A DNA stretch of 47,097 nucleotides from Alphaproteobacteria bacterium (GTDB lineage Bacteria > Pseudomonadota > Alphaproteobacteria > SMXS01), in the NCBI GenBank assembly GCA_030836535.1, contig JAURPT010000069.1, forward strand, positions 1 to 47,097, given 5' to 3'. The notes beneath the pieces were generated by a model, which worked only from the letters and a program-made list of their open reading frames with translations, searched no databases and had not been told where the DNA came from. The translations under genes and the position numbers were made by a program. Below are positions 27,597-37,295 of the stretch, piece by piece. Each line of letters opens with the position of its first letter. Positions within the stretch are counted from its first letter, which is position 1.

Positions 27597-30173
27597 TTAC
27601 AGCGAGCGCTCGCGTTCCTCAACGGTATAAATTTCGATGACATCGCCCTTCTTGATGTCGTTGAAGTCGGTCAGCGTGATACCGCATTCGGTACCGGCGT
27701 TGACTTCCTGCACTTCATCCTTGAAGCGGCGCACCGACGACACGTCGCCAGACCAGGAAACCACATCATCACGCAGCAGACGCGCCTTGGCGTCGGACCG
27801 CACAACACCATCGGTCACAATACAACCAGCGGCCTTGCCCTTACCCGCAGAGAAGACGTCCTGAACATTGGCGGTACCAATAATGGTTTCTGCAATTTCC
27901 GGCGCCAGCATGCCAGACAGGGTCGATTTTATATCGTCCACCAGGTCATAAATGACTGAATAGTAACGGATTTCTACGCCGACTTCTTCCGCCAGCGACC
28001 GGGCTTTGCCTGAGGCACGAACGTTAAAGCCCAAAATCGGCGCACCAGCTGACTGTGCCAGCGTCACGTCTGATTCAGAAATACCACCAACACCGGACAG
28101 CACAATCTTGGCCGCCACTTCATCTGTATTCAGCTGCTGCAGGGCGCCAGCCACGGCTTCTGCAGAACCATTCACGTCGGCCTTGATGACAACCGGGAAT
28201 TCTTCGGCACTTTCTTCCTTCAACCGGTCCAGCATGGCTTCGAGCGATGCCCGTGGTGCAGACCTGCCCTGGGTCAGGCGTTCCTGACGCTGGCGATATT
28301 CCGAAATTTCGCGCGCCTTGTTCTCGCCATCAACAACGGCAAAATCGTCACCGGCTGACGGGGTGCCGTTCAGGCCCAATACTTCAACAGGCTGTGACGG
28401 CAAAGCTTCTTTCACCTGGCGACCTCGGTCATCCATCATCGCGCGGACACGACCCCATTGAGAGCCTGAGACAAAAACATCACCCACACGCAGGGTTCCG
28501 CGTGTAATCAACACCGTTGCAACAGACCCGCGACCCTTGTCGAGCTGTGATTCAACAACCACACCTTCAGCAGCCCGGTCGGGGTTCGCCTTCAGCTCCA
28601 GCAATTCTGCCTGCAGGGTGATCGCCTCTTCCAACTTGTCGAGATTCGTCCCCTTAAGGGCAGATACTTCAATATTCAGCACATCGCCGCCCATTTCCTC
28701 GACGATGATTTCATGCTGCAGCAATTCCTGGCGAACGCGATCCGGGTTAGCCCCTTCGCGGTCCATCTTGTTAATGGCGACAATGATGGGCACTTCGGCA
28801 GCCTTGGCATGCTGAATAGCTTCAATCGTCTGCGGCATAATGCCATCATCAGCCGCCACCACCAGCACCACAATATCGGTGGCTTGCGCACCACGGGCAC
28901 GCATGGCCGTAAAGGCAGCATGACCCGGCGTGTCGAGGAAGGTGATCTTCGCGCCACTGGCCAACTGCACCTGATAAGCACCAATATGCTGGGTGATGCC
29001 ACCGGCTTCGCCAGCAACAACATCGGTCGACCGCAGGGCATCGAGCAGAGATGTCTTACCATGGTCAACATGACCCATCACCGTCACGACCGGTGCACGC
29101 GGCAGCAAATCATCAGCGGCGTCTTCACCGGCAAACAGTTCGCTTTCAACGTCAGCTTCGGTAACACGGGTCACCTTATGGCCCAGCTCGGTCACAATAA
29201 GTTCTGCCGTATCAGCGTCGATCACGTCATTGACCGTAACCATGATGCCATTCTTCATGAGTTCCCGGACAACATCATTGCCACGCACCGACATACGGTT
29301 CGCCAGCTCTGCAACCGAGATTTCTTCAGGGACCACAACATCACGGGTAATCTTGGCCGGCGTGTCCTTGGTGGCCCGCATGGCCTGCTTCTGCTTTTCG
29401 CGCGCACGACGAACAGCAGCCAGTGAACGCTGCCGCTCTTCCGCACCATCATCAAGCGCGCGGGCAATCGTCAGTTTGCTTTCACGACGACGCGATTCAC
29501 CACGCGTGCTCGGGCGCTGTTTCGGGCGCTCAACAGCCCGCATCTTACGGGGTTCTTCCGCTGCCTTGCCGCCGTCGCGACGGGCACGGGGGCCGTCTTC
29601 TTTTGCGCTGGGCTGCGCGGCCGCTTTGGCTTCTTTGGCCTGGGCCTGTGCAGCCGCTTCTGCAGCCTCTGCCTCTGCCTTTTTACGAGCCTCTTCTTCC
29701 TCAGCCGCCCGCTTGGCATCTTCTTCCGCTCGCAGGGCAGCCTCTGCTTCTTCTTTCTGGCGCCGTTCGGCTTCTCCAGCTTCGCGCTTGGCGGCTTCTT
29801 CAGCTTCGCGCTCAGCGCGTTCGGCCTCTTCCTTCTGGCGGACAACGGCCTGCTTGCGCGCTGCGTCCAAGACGCGGGCACGCACAGCACGTTCTTCTTC
29901 CGTCAGATGGCTGGGCGCTTCTGCCGCTTCAGGCCTCTCTACAACAGGGGCTTCAGGTTCCTGTACAGGAGTTTCCTGTTCTTCAACGATAGGCTCTGCA
30001 GGGGTATCAACATTAATGATGCGGCGGCGCTTTTTCTCCACCACGACAGATTTGTTGCGACCATGAGACAGGCTCTGACGCACCTGGCCGGCATCAACAG
30101 ACTTCTTCAGTTGAAGGGTCTTACGCCCGGACAGGGTGAGCTTTTTTTCGCTCTTATCAGTGCTATCAGTCAT
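27597..30173 (-). CDS. infB: Translation initiation factor IF-2
   Basis: GTPase that brings initiator fMet-tRNA to the 30S subunit. The 858 residues have an alphaproteobacterial N-terminal IF2-associated segment, then a long Ala/Glu/Lys/Arg coiled-coil-like stretch (about 100-230). The IF2_N domain ([19 protein letters not shown]) follows, and then the G domain: G1 [11 protein letters not shown] near 363, G3 [16 protein letters not shown] and G4 NKMDR. Domains II-IV complete the C-terminus, ending [12 protein letters not shown]. The ATG at 30173 is preceded by GAAGGTGAAG. It lies directly after ylxR. Confidence 0.98.
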   Translation of the reverse strand: MTDSTDKSEKKLTLSGRKTLQLKKSVDAGQVRQSLSHGRNKSVVVEKKRRRIINVDTPAEPIVEEQETPVQEPEAPVVERPEAAEAPSHLTEEERAVRARVLDAARKQAVVRQKEEAERAEREAEEAAKREAGEAERRQKEEAEAALRAEEDAKRAAEEEEARKKAEAEAAEAAAQAQAKEAKAAAQPSAKEDGPRARRDGGKAAEEPRKMRAVERPKQRPSTRGESRRRESKLTIARALDDGAEERQRSLAAVRRAREKQKQAMRATKDTPAKITRDVVVPEEISVAELANRMSVRGNDVVRELMKNGIMVTVNDVIDADTAELIVTELGHKVTRVTEADVESELFAGEDAADDLLPRAPVVTVMGHVDHGKTSLLDALRSTDVVAGEAGGITQHIGAYQVQLASGAKITFLDTPGHAAFTAMRARGAQATDIVVLVVAADDGIMPQTIEAIQHAKAAEVPIIVAINKMDREGANPDRVRQELLQHEIIVEEMGGDVLNIEVSALKGTNLDKLEEAITLQAELLELKANPDRAAEGVVVESQLDKGRGSVATVLITRGTLRVGDVFVSGSQWGRVRAMMDDRGRQVKEALPSQPVEVLGLNGTPSAGDDFAVVDGENKAREISEYRQRQERLTQGRSAPRASLEAMLDRLKEESAEEFPVVIKADVNGSAEAVAGALQQLNTDEVAAKIVLSGVGGISESDVTLAQSAGAPILGFNVRASGKARSLAEEVGVEIRYYSVIYDLVDDIKSTLSGMLAPEIAETIIGTANVQDVFSAGKGKAAGCIVTDGVVRSDAKARLLRDDVVSWSGDVSSVRRFKDEVQEVNAGTECGITLTDFNDIKKGDVIEIYTVEERERSL

Positions 30174-30191
30174 TCTTTCTTCACCTTCGTT

Positions 30192-30803
30192 CTACGCTTG
30201 GCTTTGCCCGGGAACCGAGGTCGGTAACCCATAGCCGGCCAAACGCTGCGCCTGTTGTACAAGGCGACGGGCCAAACCGCCATCTTTTAGTGCTACATGC
30301 ACCACATTCTGTTGCCCCAGTGCCTGGCTTAATTCGGCAGAGGAAAACAGCTCAAAAACGGGGATTTCACCCGCCAGTCTTTGTAATTTTTCACGCCCGT
30401 CTGCACTGGCATCAGCTGCACAGAGCAACACCGTCGCCCGACCGCTTTTCAACCAGGCTTTGACCTTTTCAAACCCGTTGACCAGATCGCCGGACTTGCG
30501 GGCCAGGCCCAGACAGTTGAGGCACGCCTGCCGTAGCAACTGGTCGACCAGGTCTGGCAGGTCAGCATCAGCTTTGGCATTGGCGCGGGCAGCACGGGCA
30601 AACAGACCTTTTTCGCAGGCCAGCTCAACAGCATCACGAGACGCCGAAACCCAGAGGCCACGGCCGGGCAATTTGCCCGCTATATCAGGGACAACCTGTT
30701 GGTCAGGCCCGAGAATAAAGCGCACGAGCTCGCCCTGCGGTTTTGTATCACCGCTGACAAGACACCGACGGGTCGGTGTATGGGACGAATCCACCTTGTG
30801 CAC
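30192..30803 (-). CDS. ylxR: YlxR-domain RNA-binding protein with L7Ae-like domain
   Basis: About 203 residues from a GTG start at 30803, placed after the nusA stop (30817) with AAGGA ten bases upstream. The frame is open upstream inside nusA, but that part is a shadow. The YlxR (DUF448) domain has the typical RRCLVSGDTKP and GKLPGRGLWVSASRDAVELA. The second half resembles the L7Ae/L30e fold: CLGLARKSGDLVNGFEKV and GRATVLLCAADAS. YlxR proteins have been tied to RNase P and transcription control in other bacteria; here it lies between nusA and infB as usual. GTG at 30794 is an alternative start. Confidence 0.85.
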   Translation of the reverse strand: MHKVDSSHTPTRRCLVSGDTKPQGELVRFILGPDQQVVPDIAGKLPGRGLWVSASRDAVELACEKGLFARAARANAKADADLPDLVDQLLRQACLNCLGLARKSGDLVNGFEKVKAWLKSGRATVLLCAADASADGREKLQRLAGEIPVFELFSSAELSQALGQQNVVHVALKDGGLARRLVQQAQRLAGYGLPTSVPGQSQA

Positions 30804-30816
30804 TCTTGTCTCATCC

Positions 30817-32400
30817 TTATTCGGTTTCGGCTTCAGCCGGTGCGTCAGCCTCTGCTGCCGCGGGGGCGTCGCCTTCTTCGTCTTCGAACCAGTGGGCACG
30901 GGCCGCCATGATGACAGCATTGGCCTCGTCTTCCGTTAGTTCGTACTGACGCAGAATGCCTTCTTCGGGGTCATTCAGCTCGTCGCTGGCCAGGTCACCC
31001 AGGTCATCCAGCGTCTTGATACCGGCATTGCCCAGCACCACAAGCATTTCAGGCGACAGACCATCAATGGCAGCAACATCGTCTTCAACGCCAAGGCCGC
31101 GGCGTTCTTCGTCAAACTGCGCATCACGCTGAGCCAGCGCGGCGACCGCACGGGCCTGCAGCTCTTCGGCAATTTCTTCGTCAAAGCCTTCGATCATGGC
31201 AATTTCGTCGAGCGGGACAAACGCTACTTCTTCAAGGCGGGTAAAGCCTTCAGCCACCAAAAGCTGGCCAATGGTTTCTTCCACGTCGAGCGATTCGGTG
31301 AACATGGTTGAGCGTTCAATAAACTCAGCCTGGCGACGTTCTGATTCTTCAGCTTCCGTCAGGATGTCGATCGTCCAGCCGGTCAGCTGCGAGGCCAAAC
31401 GCACATTTTGGCCACGGCGACCAATGGCAAGGCTCAGCTGGTCATCGGGGACAACCACTTCAATACGGGCATTGTCTTCATCCAGCACGACCTTCTGCAC
31501 TTCAGCAGGGGCCAGCGCATTCACGATGAAGGTCGCCGCATCGGGCGACCACTGGATGATGTCAATCTTTTCACCCTGCAGTTCGTTGACAACGGCCTGC
31601 ACACGGCTGCCGCGCATACCCACACAGGCGCCAACGGGGTCAATGCCCGGGTCGCTGGAGGTCACCGCAATCTTGGCACGACTGCCCGGGTCACGGGCAA
31701 CGGAGCGAATGTCGATGACGCCATCATAGATTTCCGGCACTTCCTGGGCGAACAACGCCGACATGAATTCCGGGCGCGAGCGAGACAGGAAGATCTGCGG
31801 GCCACGTGGTTCACTGCGCACGTCAAAGATAAAGGCACGAACCCGGTCACCGGTGCGCAAGTTTTCGCGGGGAATGCCCTCGTCACGGCGGATAATGGCT
31901 TCAGCGCGACCCAGATCGACAATCACATTGCCATATTCAACGCGCTTGACGATGCCATTGGTGATCTCATTGGCACGGTCTTTATATTCTTCGTACTGGC
32001 GTTCACGCTCGGCATCCCGCACCTTCTGGGTGATGACCTGCTTTGCGGTCTGGGCGGCAATACGCCCAAAGTCCATCGGCGGCAGTTCTTCACGCAGTTC
32101 TGACCCCACTTCCAGGTTCAGCTCCGGATAGGCTTTTTGCGCGTCAGCGAGCAACAGCTCAGCCGTTTCGTTTTCGATTTCTTCAACAACCGTGGTGACA
32201 CGGAACAATTTAATGTCACCGTTCTGGCGGTCGATGATCGTACGGATGTCGTGTTCGGCACCATACCGGGACCGGGCAGCTTTCTGGATGGCTTCTTCCA
32301 TCGCTTCAAGCACCAGTTCCTTGTCGATCAGCTTTTCACGGGCAACGGCGTCTGCTACCTGCAAAAGTTCTAGCCTGTTGGCACTGACAGCACTGGACAT
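30817..32400 (-). CDS. nusA: Transcription termination/antitermination protein NusA
   Basis: RNA-polymerase-associated factor for pausing, termination and antitermination. The 527 residues begin [27 protein letters not shown] eight bases upstream fixes this start over one 23 codons upstream. The order is: N-terminal domain (1-125), S1 (about 130-200), two KH domains ([17 protein letters not shown] and [16 protein letters not shown]), and two C-terminal helix-hairpin-helix repeats (about 355-415 and 440-500). An Ala/Glu/Asp-rich tail closes it. It follows rimP and precedes ylxR-infB. Confidence 0.97.
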   Translation of the reverse strand: MSSAVSANRLELLQVADAVAREKLIDKELVLEAMEEAIQKAARSRYGAEHDIRTIIDRQNGDIKLFRVTTVVEEIENETAELLLADAQKAYPELNLEVGSELREELPPMDFGRIAAQTAKQVITQKVRDAERERQYEEYKDRANEITNGIVKRVEYGNVIVDLGRAEAIIRRDEGIPRENLRTGDRVRAFIFDVRSEPRGPQIFLSRSRPEFMSALFAQEVPEIYDGVIDIRSVARDPGSRAKIAVTSSDPGIDPVGACVGMRGSRVQAVVNELQGEKIDIIQWSPDAATFIVNALAPAEVQKVVLDEDNARIEVVVPDDQLSLAIGRRGQNVRLASQLTGWTIDILTEAEESERRQAEFIERSTMFTESLDVEETIGQLLVAEGFTRLEEVAFVPLDEIAMIEGFDEEIAEELQARAVAALAQRDAQFDEERRGLGVEDDVAAIDGLSPEMLVVLGNAGIKTLDDLGDLASDELNDPEEGILRQYELTEDEANAVIMAARAHWFEDEEGDAPAAAEADAPAEAETE

Positions 32401-32413
32401 GTGGCGTACTCCT

Positions 32414-32929
32414 TTAGTCTTGCTGTGCCTGTTCGGCCCGCGCGGCTTCTGCAGCCAGGTGGGCGTCAATCAATTCATCGGTCAGAATCAGCTTGGCATT
32501 GGCGATATCACCAAATGCGAGTGCAAATTCTCCCTGGTCATTTGCCAGGCGGACGGTGTCATCCGTTACGCCTATCAAATGGCCCCGAAACTTACGCTGC
32601 CCCTCGATATGGGACTGCAACACGATGCGGGCCTCGAAACCTGCAAAGCGTTCAAAATCCTTCGGCCGGACAAGCGGCCGGTCAATCCCGGGTGAACTGA
32701 CCTCGAGGTTATATTCACCGGGAATAGGGTCCTCGACATCGAGAATGGCGGAGATAGCCCGGCTTAGGTCGGCGCAGTCATCAATTGTCATGCTGCCATC
32801 GGGCCGTTCAGCCATAATCTGCAACACTGTTTCCACATCGCCGGTAAAGGCCACGCGAACGAGGTTAAAACCCATCGCTTCCACGGTGGGTTCAATCAAT
32901 GCCTGCACTGGTGTAGCCAGATTTGCCAT
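32414..32929 (-). CDS. rimP: Ribosome maturation factor RimP
   Basis: Needed for 30S assembly. I start it at ATG 32929 (171 residues, MANLATPVQALIEPTVEAMG), preceded by GAAGG; the frame is open 27 codons upstream but overlaps the hairpin region. Typical segments are DDCADLSRAISAILDVEDPIPGEYNLEVSSPGIDRPL (recognised here by its DC and SSPGIDRPL ends) and a C-terminal SH3-like domain with FRGHLIGV. It is the first gene of the rimP-nusA-ylxR-infB-rbfA-truB operon. Confidence 0.94.
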   Translation of the reverse strand: MANLATPVQALIEPTVEAMGFNLVRVAFTGDVETVLQIMAERPDGSMTIDDCADLSRAISAILDVEDPIPGEYNLEVSSPGIDRPLVRPKDFERFAGFEARIVLQSHIEGQRKFRGHLIGVTDDTVRLANDQGEFALAFGDIANAKLILTDELIDAHLAAEAARAEQAQQD

Positions 32930-32985
32930 TCTACCTTCGTCGTTTGCTGCGCTCGACTCCAACGCCTGAACGCTGGAGCCCAAAT

Positions 32986-33013
32986 ACAAAAAGAGCGGGC
33001 CGCGGCCCACTCT
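32986..33013 (-). terminator. Perfect hairpin with U-tract between trmB and rimP
   Basis: A 22-base near-perfect palindrome (33013-32992 on the minus strand, one G-U pair, centre GCCGCGGC) is followed by TTTTTG. It is the best intrinsic-terminator shape besides those of rpsT and rubrerythrin. It lies about 90 bases past trmB and about 60 before rimP. It could end the metK-trmB transcript or serve as a leader hairpin of the rimP operon (see the promoter just upstream). Confidence 0.75.
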
Positions 33014-33020
33014 GCCAATT

Positions 33021-33050
33021 TTTAGCGGGTCACCCCGCCAACTATGTCAA
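33021..33050 (-). promoter_or_regulatory. Candidate promoter of the rimP-nusA-infB operon
   Basis: On the minus strand TTGACA (33050-33045) is a full -35 consensus. GCTAAA (33026-33021) after 18 bases is a weak -10. The expected start would fall almost on the first base of the downstream hairpin. A small GCGGG/CCCGC inverted repeat lies within the spacer. Confidence 0.4.
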
Positions 33051-33100
33051 GAGAACGTGCTTTATATCACAAACATCTGAAAATTCAAGGCGTATCGCTG

Positions 33101-33799
33101 CTAGACCCGCGTGTATCGCAGGTAAATCGACGAGCGGCCTTCGCGCACGGCTTTGGCTTCGTAACGCGTCTGGGGCCAGTCATCAGGCCGCACGCGCCAG
33201 TCCCCCGGGCATTCGGCCTGCCATTCAAAGTCTGTGCGCTGCACCATATGACGCAGGATCCAATTGCCATAATCCGTGTGATCGGTCCCGATCCTCAACT
33301 CTCCGCCAATTCTTAGCGCTCGGCTAATCAGGTCGAGATTTTCCGGGCGGATGAAACGCCGCTTATGGTGGCGGGATTTCGGCCAGGGGTCCGGAAACAG
33401 CACAAAGACGCGGGACGATGACCCTGGCACCAGGGCTGCCAGCAACAAAGCGGCATCATCATCATAGAGGCGAACATTCGCTAGTTCTTCGTCATCAATG
33501 ACACCAAGCAGTGCCGCCAAACCATTGATGAAGGGTTCCACACCAATAATGCCCACATCCGGGTTGGTGCGGGCCTGATGCGCCAGGTGCTCACCTTTGC
33601 CGAAACCAATCTCAAGCCAGGCTTCCTTTTTGGTGCCAGGAAAAAGTGTAAGAGGGTCCAGCCCATTGGCCTGTTCCGCAACGGGCACCAACAGGTCCGG
33701 AAGAACATCGTCCACCAATGCCTGTCGTCCAGCCCGTAGCGGCTTGCCCCGACGGCGACCATAGAGGCGCCGTTCTTTATGATCTTCTGATTGGGTCAC
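33101..33799 (-). CDS. trmB: tRNA (guanine-N7-)-methyltransferase TrmB
   Basis: Methylates G46 in the tRNA variable loop. The 232 residues have the SAM-binding EIGFGKGEHL, the family motif LFPDPWPKSRHHKRR (an RNA-binding and catalytic region) and a C-terminal TRYEAKAVREG. The start is GTG, six bases after the metK stop, so it is probably translated from the same message. metK-trmB linkage is standard in alphaproteobacteria; MetK supplies the SAM used here. Confidence 0.95.
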   Translation of the reverse strand: MTQSEDHKERRLYGRRRGKPLRAGRQALVDDVLPDLLVPVAEQANGLDPLTLFPGTKKEAWLEIGFGKGEHLAHQARTNPDVGIIGVEPFINGLAALLGVIDDEELANVRLYDDDAALLLAALVPGSSSRVFVLFPDPWPKSRHHKRRFIRPENLDLISRALRIGGELRIGTDHTDYGNWILRHMVQRTDFEWQAECPGDWRVRPDDWPQTRYEAKAVREGRSSIYLRYTRV

Positions 33800-33805
33800 A
33801 ACGCC

Positions 33806-34972
33806 TTAGGAAACAGCCCGTTGCAGGGACCCAACCAAGTCAGTCTTTTCCCAAGAAAAACCGCCGTCGGCCTCAGGGTCACGACCGAAATGGCCATAAG
33901 CAGCGGTCCGCGCATAAATTGGCCGGTTCAGGGAAAGATGTTCACGAATACCCTGCGGCGTCAGGTCCATAATATCGGCCAACACTTTCTCCAGCATGGC
34001 TTCATCAACCTGGCCCGTACCCTGTGTATCAACATAGAGCGATAGCGGTTTAGCAACGCCGATCGCATAGGACAGCTGGATGGTACACTTGTCGGCAAGA
34101 CCTGCAGCAACAACGTTTTTGGCCAGATAGCGTGACGCATAAGCGGCTGACCGGTCGACTTTTGTGGGATCTTTACCGGAGAAAGCACCGCCGCCATGGG
34201 GGGCCGCCCCGCCATAGGTGTCGACAATAATCTTGCGGCCCGTCAGGCCTGTATCGCCTTCCGGCCCGCCAATGACAAAGCGACCGGTCGGGTTGATGTG
34301 AAATTCGGTTTCATTGCTGATCCAGCCATCGGGCAGGGCGTCGGTAATATAGGGGCGCACCAGTGCCTCTACATCTGCAGAGGACATGGCTTCATCGTGC
34401 TGGGTCGATAGAACGATCGATTCTGCACCAACAGGGGCACCATTTTGATAGCGAACGGTAACCTGGCTTTTTGAATCCGGCCCCAGACCGGCTGCACGAC
34501 CATCGTGCCGGGCAGCAGCCAGATCAGCAAGGATACGATGCGAATAATAAATAGGGGCGGGCATCAACCCGTCAGTTTCGCGGCAGGCATAACCAAACAT
34601 GATCCCCTGGTCACCAGCGCCTTCGGCTTTGTCGTCAGCGGCATCAACGCCCTGCGCAATGTCTGCTGACTGGCCATGGACCAGTACTTCAACATCTGCA
34701 TCGCGCCAATGAAAGCCACTTTGCTCATAGCCGATCTGACGGATTCGCTCCCGCGCCACCTCTTCCAAAGAAGCCAGCACGTGGTCGGGGCCCCGCACTT
34801 CACCGGCCAGCACAACCTTCTGAGTCGTTACCAAAGTTTCTAAAGCAACACGGGCCTGCGGGTCAGCAGCGAGGTAGGCATCTAACACTGAATCGGAAAT
34901 AAGATCACACACCTTGTCAGGGTGACCTTCAGAAACAGATTCGCTGGTAAAAACAAAGTCCTGCCGCGCCAC
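33806..34972 (-). CDS. metK: S-adenosylmethionine synthetase
   Basis: Makes SAM from methionine and ATP. The 388 residues carry [16 protein letters not shown] (methionine/ATP site), the hexapeptide-type [10 protein letters not shown] and the P-loop-like [19 protein letters not shown]. The start is GTG at 34972, with AGGAGA eight bases upstream; an ATG at 34977 is out of frame. The leader to the xre gene (34973-35158) is AT-rich with a perfect small palindrome, but I do not recognise a known SAM riboswitch. Confidence 0.97.
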   Translation of the reverse strand: MARQDFVFTSESVSEGHPDKVCDLISDSVLDAYLAADPQARVALETLVTTQKVVLAGEVRGPDHVLASLEEVARERIRQIGYEQSGFHWRDADVEVLVHGQSADIAQGVDAADDKAEGAGDQGIMFGYACRETDGLMPAPIYYSHRILADLAAARHDGRAAGLGPDSKSQVTVRYQNGAPVGAESIVLSTQHDEAMSSADVEALVRPYITDALPDGWISNETEFHINPTGRFVIGGPEGDTGLTGRKIIVDTYGGAAPHGGGAFSGKDPTKVDRSAAYASRYLAKNVVAAGLADKCTIQLSYAIGVAKPLSLYVDTQGTGQVDEAMLEKVLADIMDLTPQGIREHLSLNRPIYARTAAYGHFGRDPEADGGFSWEKTDLVGSLQRAVS

Positions 34973-35095
34973 GACATTCTCTCCTGCAATCGATTGTGCT
35001 GCCGGGCGAACAGGTACAGAAAAAGGCTTAATTCAACCGACCACACGCCTGCAGATGGGCCACGTGTATATCAGCACGCCCCACACCGAACAAGC

Positions 35096-35111
35096 ATAAA
35101 GATTTCTTTAT
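35096..35111. promoter_or_regulatory. Small palindrome in the metK leader
   Basis: ATAAAG-N4-CTTTAT is a perfect six-base inverted repeat about 125 bases before metK and 50 after the xre stop. It could be a protein operator for metK or part of its promoter, since ATATAAAG on the minus strand resembles a -10. The regulator is unknown. Confidence 0.25.
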
Positions 35112-35158
35112 ATAACAAACCCTACATGTATCGAGTTTGCCTCAGCCAACCGTGGGCA

Positions 35159-35566
35159 CTAACCCTTACCGTCGGCAGCCAGCGCCTTGGCCAGATCGAT
35201 GACACCCTGCCGGGCCTTGTCGCCAGGGATGCGCCGGAACGCCTGCACCAGCTTCATGACTTCGCGGGTCATTTCCTTTTCAGGGTCGAACTCAGCCTGT
35301 TCTGCATCTGACATGCCAGGGATCGGCGCATTCTTGTTGAGCGACAGCCCTTCAAAGAAATGGTTGGGCCCGACATCCAAAATACGGCAGAGCTGGAACA
35401 GACGGCTGGCCCCAATACGGTTGGCCCCTCGCTCATACTTCTGAACCTGCTGAAAGGTCAGGCCCAACTCACGGCCCAGCTTTTCCTGCGTAATGCCGAG
35501 CACAGAACGCCGCTCGCGCAACTTTTTACCGACATGAACATCGACAGGGTTGGGTTTATGTTCCAC
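35159..35566 (-). CDS. XRE-family helix-turn-helix regulator
   Basis: A 135-residue regulator. The Cro/C1-type HTH occupies about residues 12-70 (LRERRSVLGITQEKLGRELG, then FQQVQKYERGANRIGASRL). The C-terminal half is helical and charged, with no ligand-binding motif I know. The start is GTG with GGGGAG seven bases upstream. It lies between lnt and metK, a conserved alphaproteobacterial position. Two palindromes lie just upstream of it and may be its own operators. Confidence 0.9.
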   Translation of the reverse strand: MEHKPNPVDVHVGKKLRERRSVLGITQEKLGRELGLTFQQVQKYERGANRIGASRLFQLCRILDVGPNHFFEGLSLNKNAPIPGMSDAEQAEFDPEKEMTREVMKLVQAFRRIPGDKARQGVIDLAKALAADGKG

Positions 35567-35622
35567 CCGACTTCTCCCCGAATAATTGGTTATCTCGCCG
35601 TGGCGGCAGCATAACCATACAC

Positions 35623-35663
35623 TTTAGATGGTACTAAATATTTCGATATCCGACTATCATCGA
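35623..35663 (-). promoter_or_regulatory. Paired palindromes upstream of the xre gene
   Basis: TTTAG-N6-CTAAA (35623-35638) and TCGAT-N11-ATCGA (35643-35663) lie back to back in the AT-rich 149-base gap between lnt and xre. Both are perfect but short. Their position 57-97 bases before the xre start fits an autoregulatory operator/promoter. No clear -35/-10 pair was found. Confidence 0.35.
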
Positions 35664-35715
35664 ACACAACCTAGCATTAGGCCCCGAAACACCCAAACAC
35701 AAGGCCAATATGGGG

Positions 35716-37293
35716 TTATTCAGCCCGGCCCGACGTCAGTTTTCCTGCCAGAAAACCGGTAACAACAACCAGAAGTACCAATACCCAGATCACGGAATTA
35801 CCATATCGGCCATAGAATGTTGGGCTCGCCGTGGCCACGGGTAGCAACCCGTCGACGGTGCCGCTTTTGCCAAGCCCAAGCTGGGAGATGACACGGCCCT
35901 GCGCATCGATAATCGCTGAAATGCCGGTGCCGGCGGCCCGCAGCATGGGCAAGCCTTCCTCAATGGCCCTGAAGCGGGTGATCATCAGGTGCTGGTAGGG
36001 ACCCGAAGTTTCTCCATACCAGGCATCATTGGTCACATTCAGCAGAAAGCCCGGGCGCTTTTCTGGCACAACCACGGCACCGGGGAAAATGACCTCGTAA
36101 CAAATCAGCGGGCTCATGGATGGCATGCCGGCAAGGGGCAGGGTGGCAGCGCCCCTACCCGGCGAAAAGTCACCCGCTCCCTCTACCAGTTTCTCGACAC
36201 CCAGCCACTCCAGCACCCCCTTGAGCGGTACATATTCACCAAATGGCACCAGATGAAACTTGTCGAAGGTTTCTATAACCCGACCAAAATCATCAACCAC
36301 GATCATGCTGTTAAAGAATCGTCGCGACCGGTCGGGCAGGATTTCACGACGCGGCACGCCGCTTATCACATATCCCCCCGGTCGAACGATACGGCCCATC
36401 ATCACGGTCTTGGCGGGCTCTTCGTCCAGATAATACGGCACAGCGGTTTCCGGCCAGACCAGCAGATCGAACCCCTCGCCTTCATTCTTCTCTGACAAAA
36501 CCAGATGCTGTTCAAAGTTCTGAGCCCGCAGGTCGGCCCGCCACTTGTCGCGCTGGTTGATATTGGCCTGGACAATACGCACACGAATGTCGTGATAGGC
36601 GGTTTCCCCCGCTGTTGCCAGGTGGGCAAAACCGTAACCGGCCACAGAGACCAAAATCAGCGCCCCCAGGACCAAAGGCATCAGTCGATGGAACCAACCC
36701 CGCGGGCTGAACAGGCAGACGGCCAGAGCGGTGGCAAAAACGGTCAGTAAAGACAGGCCATAGGTCCCTACCAGGGACACCGCTTGCGGCATATAGTCTG
36801 AGAAGGCCCAAACATAGCCCATCAGGTTCCACGGAAAGCCGGTAAACAAATACCCGCGCAGCATTTCTGCAGCGAGCCACAACAGGGAAAACAAGGCGAC
36901 GGATGCAATATCCCGGCTTTCAACCACCCCCCGGCTACGCAGCCACCCAGCCAGAACCCAATAGCCCAACAGGGCCAGCGCGGGGTAAAATGCCATGGAC
37001 AGCGGCAGCAAAATTGCCAGTTGCGGCGGCGCACCTGCAATCTCCAGCGCATTGCCAACCCAGTACAGACCGGCAAGCATGTGCCCGGCACCAAACAGCC
37101 ACCCCAGCCGCAGAACACGAGACCACTTCTGCGCTGCGTCGACCAATACCAGCATAACCGGCCAGGCAATCAACAACAGCGGCACGGCATAGACAGGCGG
37201 CAGGGCAAGTGTCGTAAACAGACCGGCCAGAACGGCAAACAGCGCCTGTAACCAACGGTTTTGTTGGGTCAGCCAATCTGCAATGCGGGACAT
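35716..37293 (-). CDS. lnt: Apolipoprotein N-acyltransferase
   Basis: Inner-membrane enzyme that adds the third acyl chain to lipoproteins. The 525 residues comprise about six membrane segments in the first 220 residues, a periplasmic carbon-nitrogen-hydrolase domain, and a last membrane segment near 500-518. The catalytic triad is visible: Glu in WPETAVPYYL (about 281), Lys in FDKFHLVPFGEY (about 343) and Cys in PLICYEVIFP (about 397). It begins two bases after corC, so both are coupled. Confidence 0.96.
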   Translation of the reverse strand: MSRIADWLTQQNRWLQALFAVLAGLFTTLALPPVYAVPLLLIAWPVMLVLVDAAQKWSRVLRLGWLFGAGHMLAGLYWVGNALEIAGAPPQLAILLPLSMAFYPALALLGYWVLAGWLRSRGVVESRDIASVALFSLLWLAAEMLRGYLFTGFPWNLMGYVWAFSDYMPQAVSLVGTYGLSLLTVFATALAVCLFSPRGWFHRLMPLVLGALILVSVAGYGFAHLATAGETAYHDIRVRIVQANINQRDKWRADLRAQNFEQHLVLSEKNEGEGFDLLVWPETAVPYYLDEEPAKTVMMGRIVRPGGYVISGVPRREILPDRSRRFFNSMIVVDDFGRVIETFDKFHLVPFGEYVPLKGVLEWLGVEKLVEGAGDFSPGRGAATLPLAGMPSMSPLICYEVIFPGAVVVPEKRPGFLLNVTNDAWYGETSGPYQHLMITRFRAIEEGLPMLRAAGTGISAIIDAQGRVISQLGLGKSGTVDGLLPVATASPTFYGRYGNSVIWVLVLLVVVTGFLAGKLTSGRAE

Positions 37294-37295
37294 GG

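Noticed and set aside
29230-30066. 278-codon plus-strand ORF rich in Ser, Ala and Arg
   Set aside because: It mirrors the Glu/Ala/Lys-rich linker of infB on the other strand; the composition explains the open frame.
30804-30920. N-terminal extension of YlxR inside nusA
   Set aside because: It overlaps the nusA tail out of frame, is not part of the YlxR domain, and a GTG with an AAGGA site lies after the nusA stop.
34973-35158. SAM riboswitch upstream of metK
   Set aside because: I could not identify the conserved core of any known SAM riboswitch family by eye; a covariance search would be needed.
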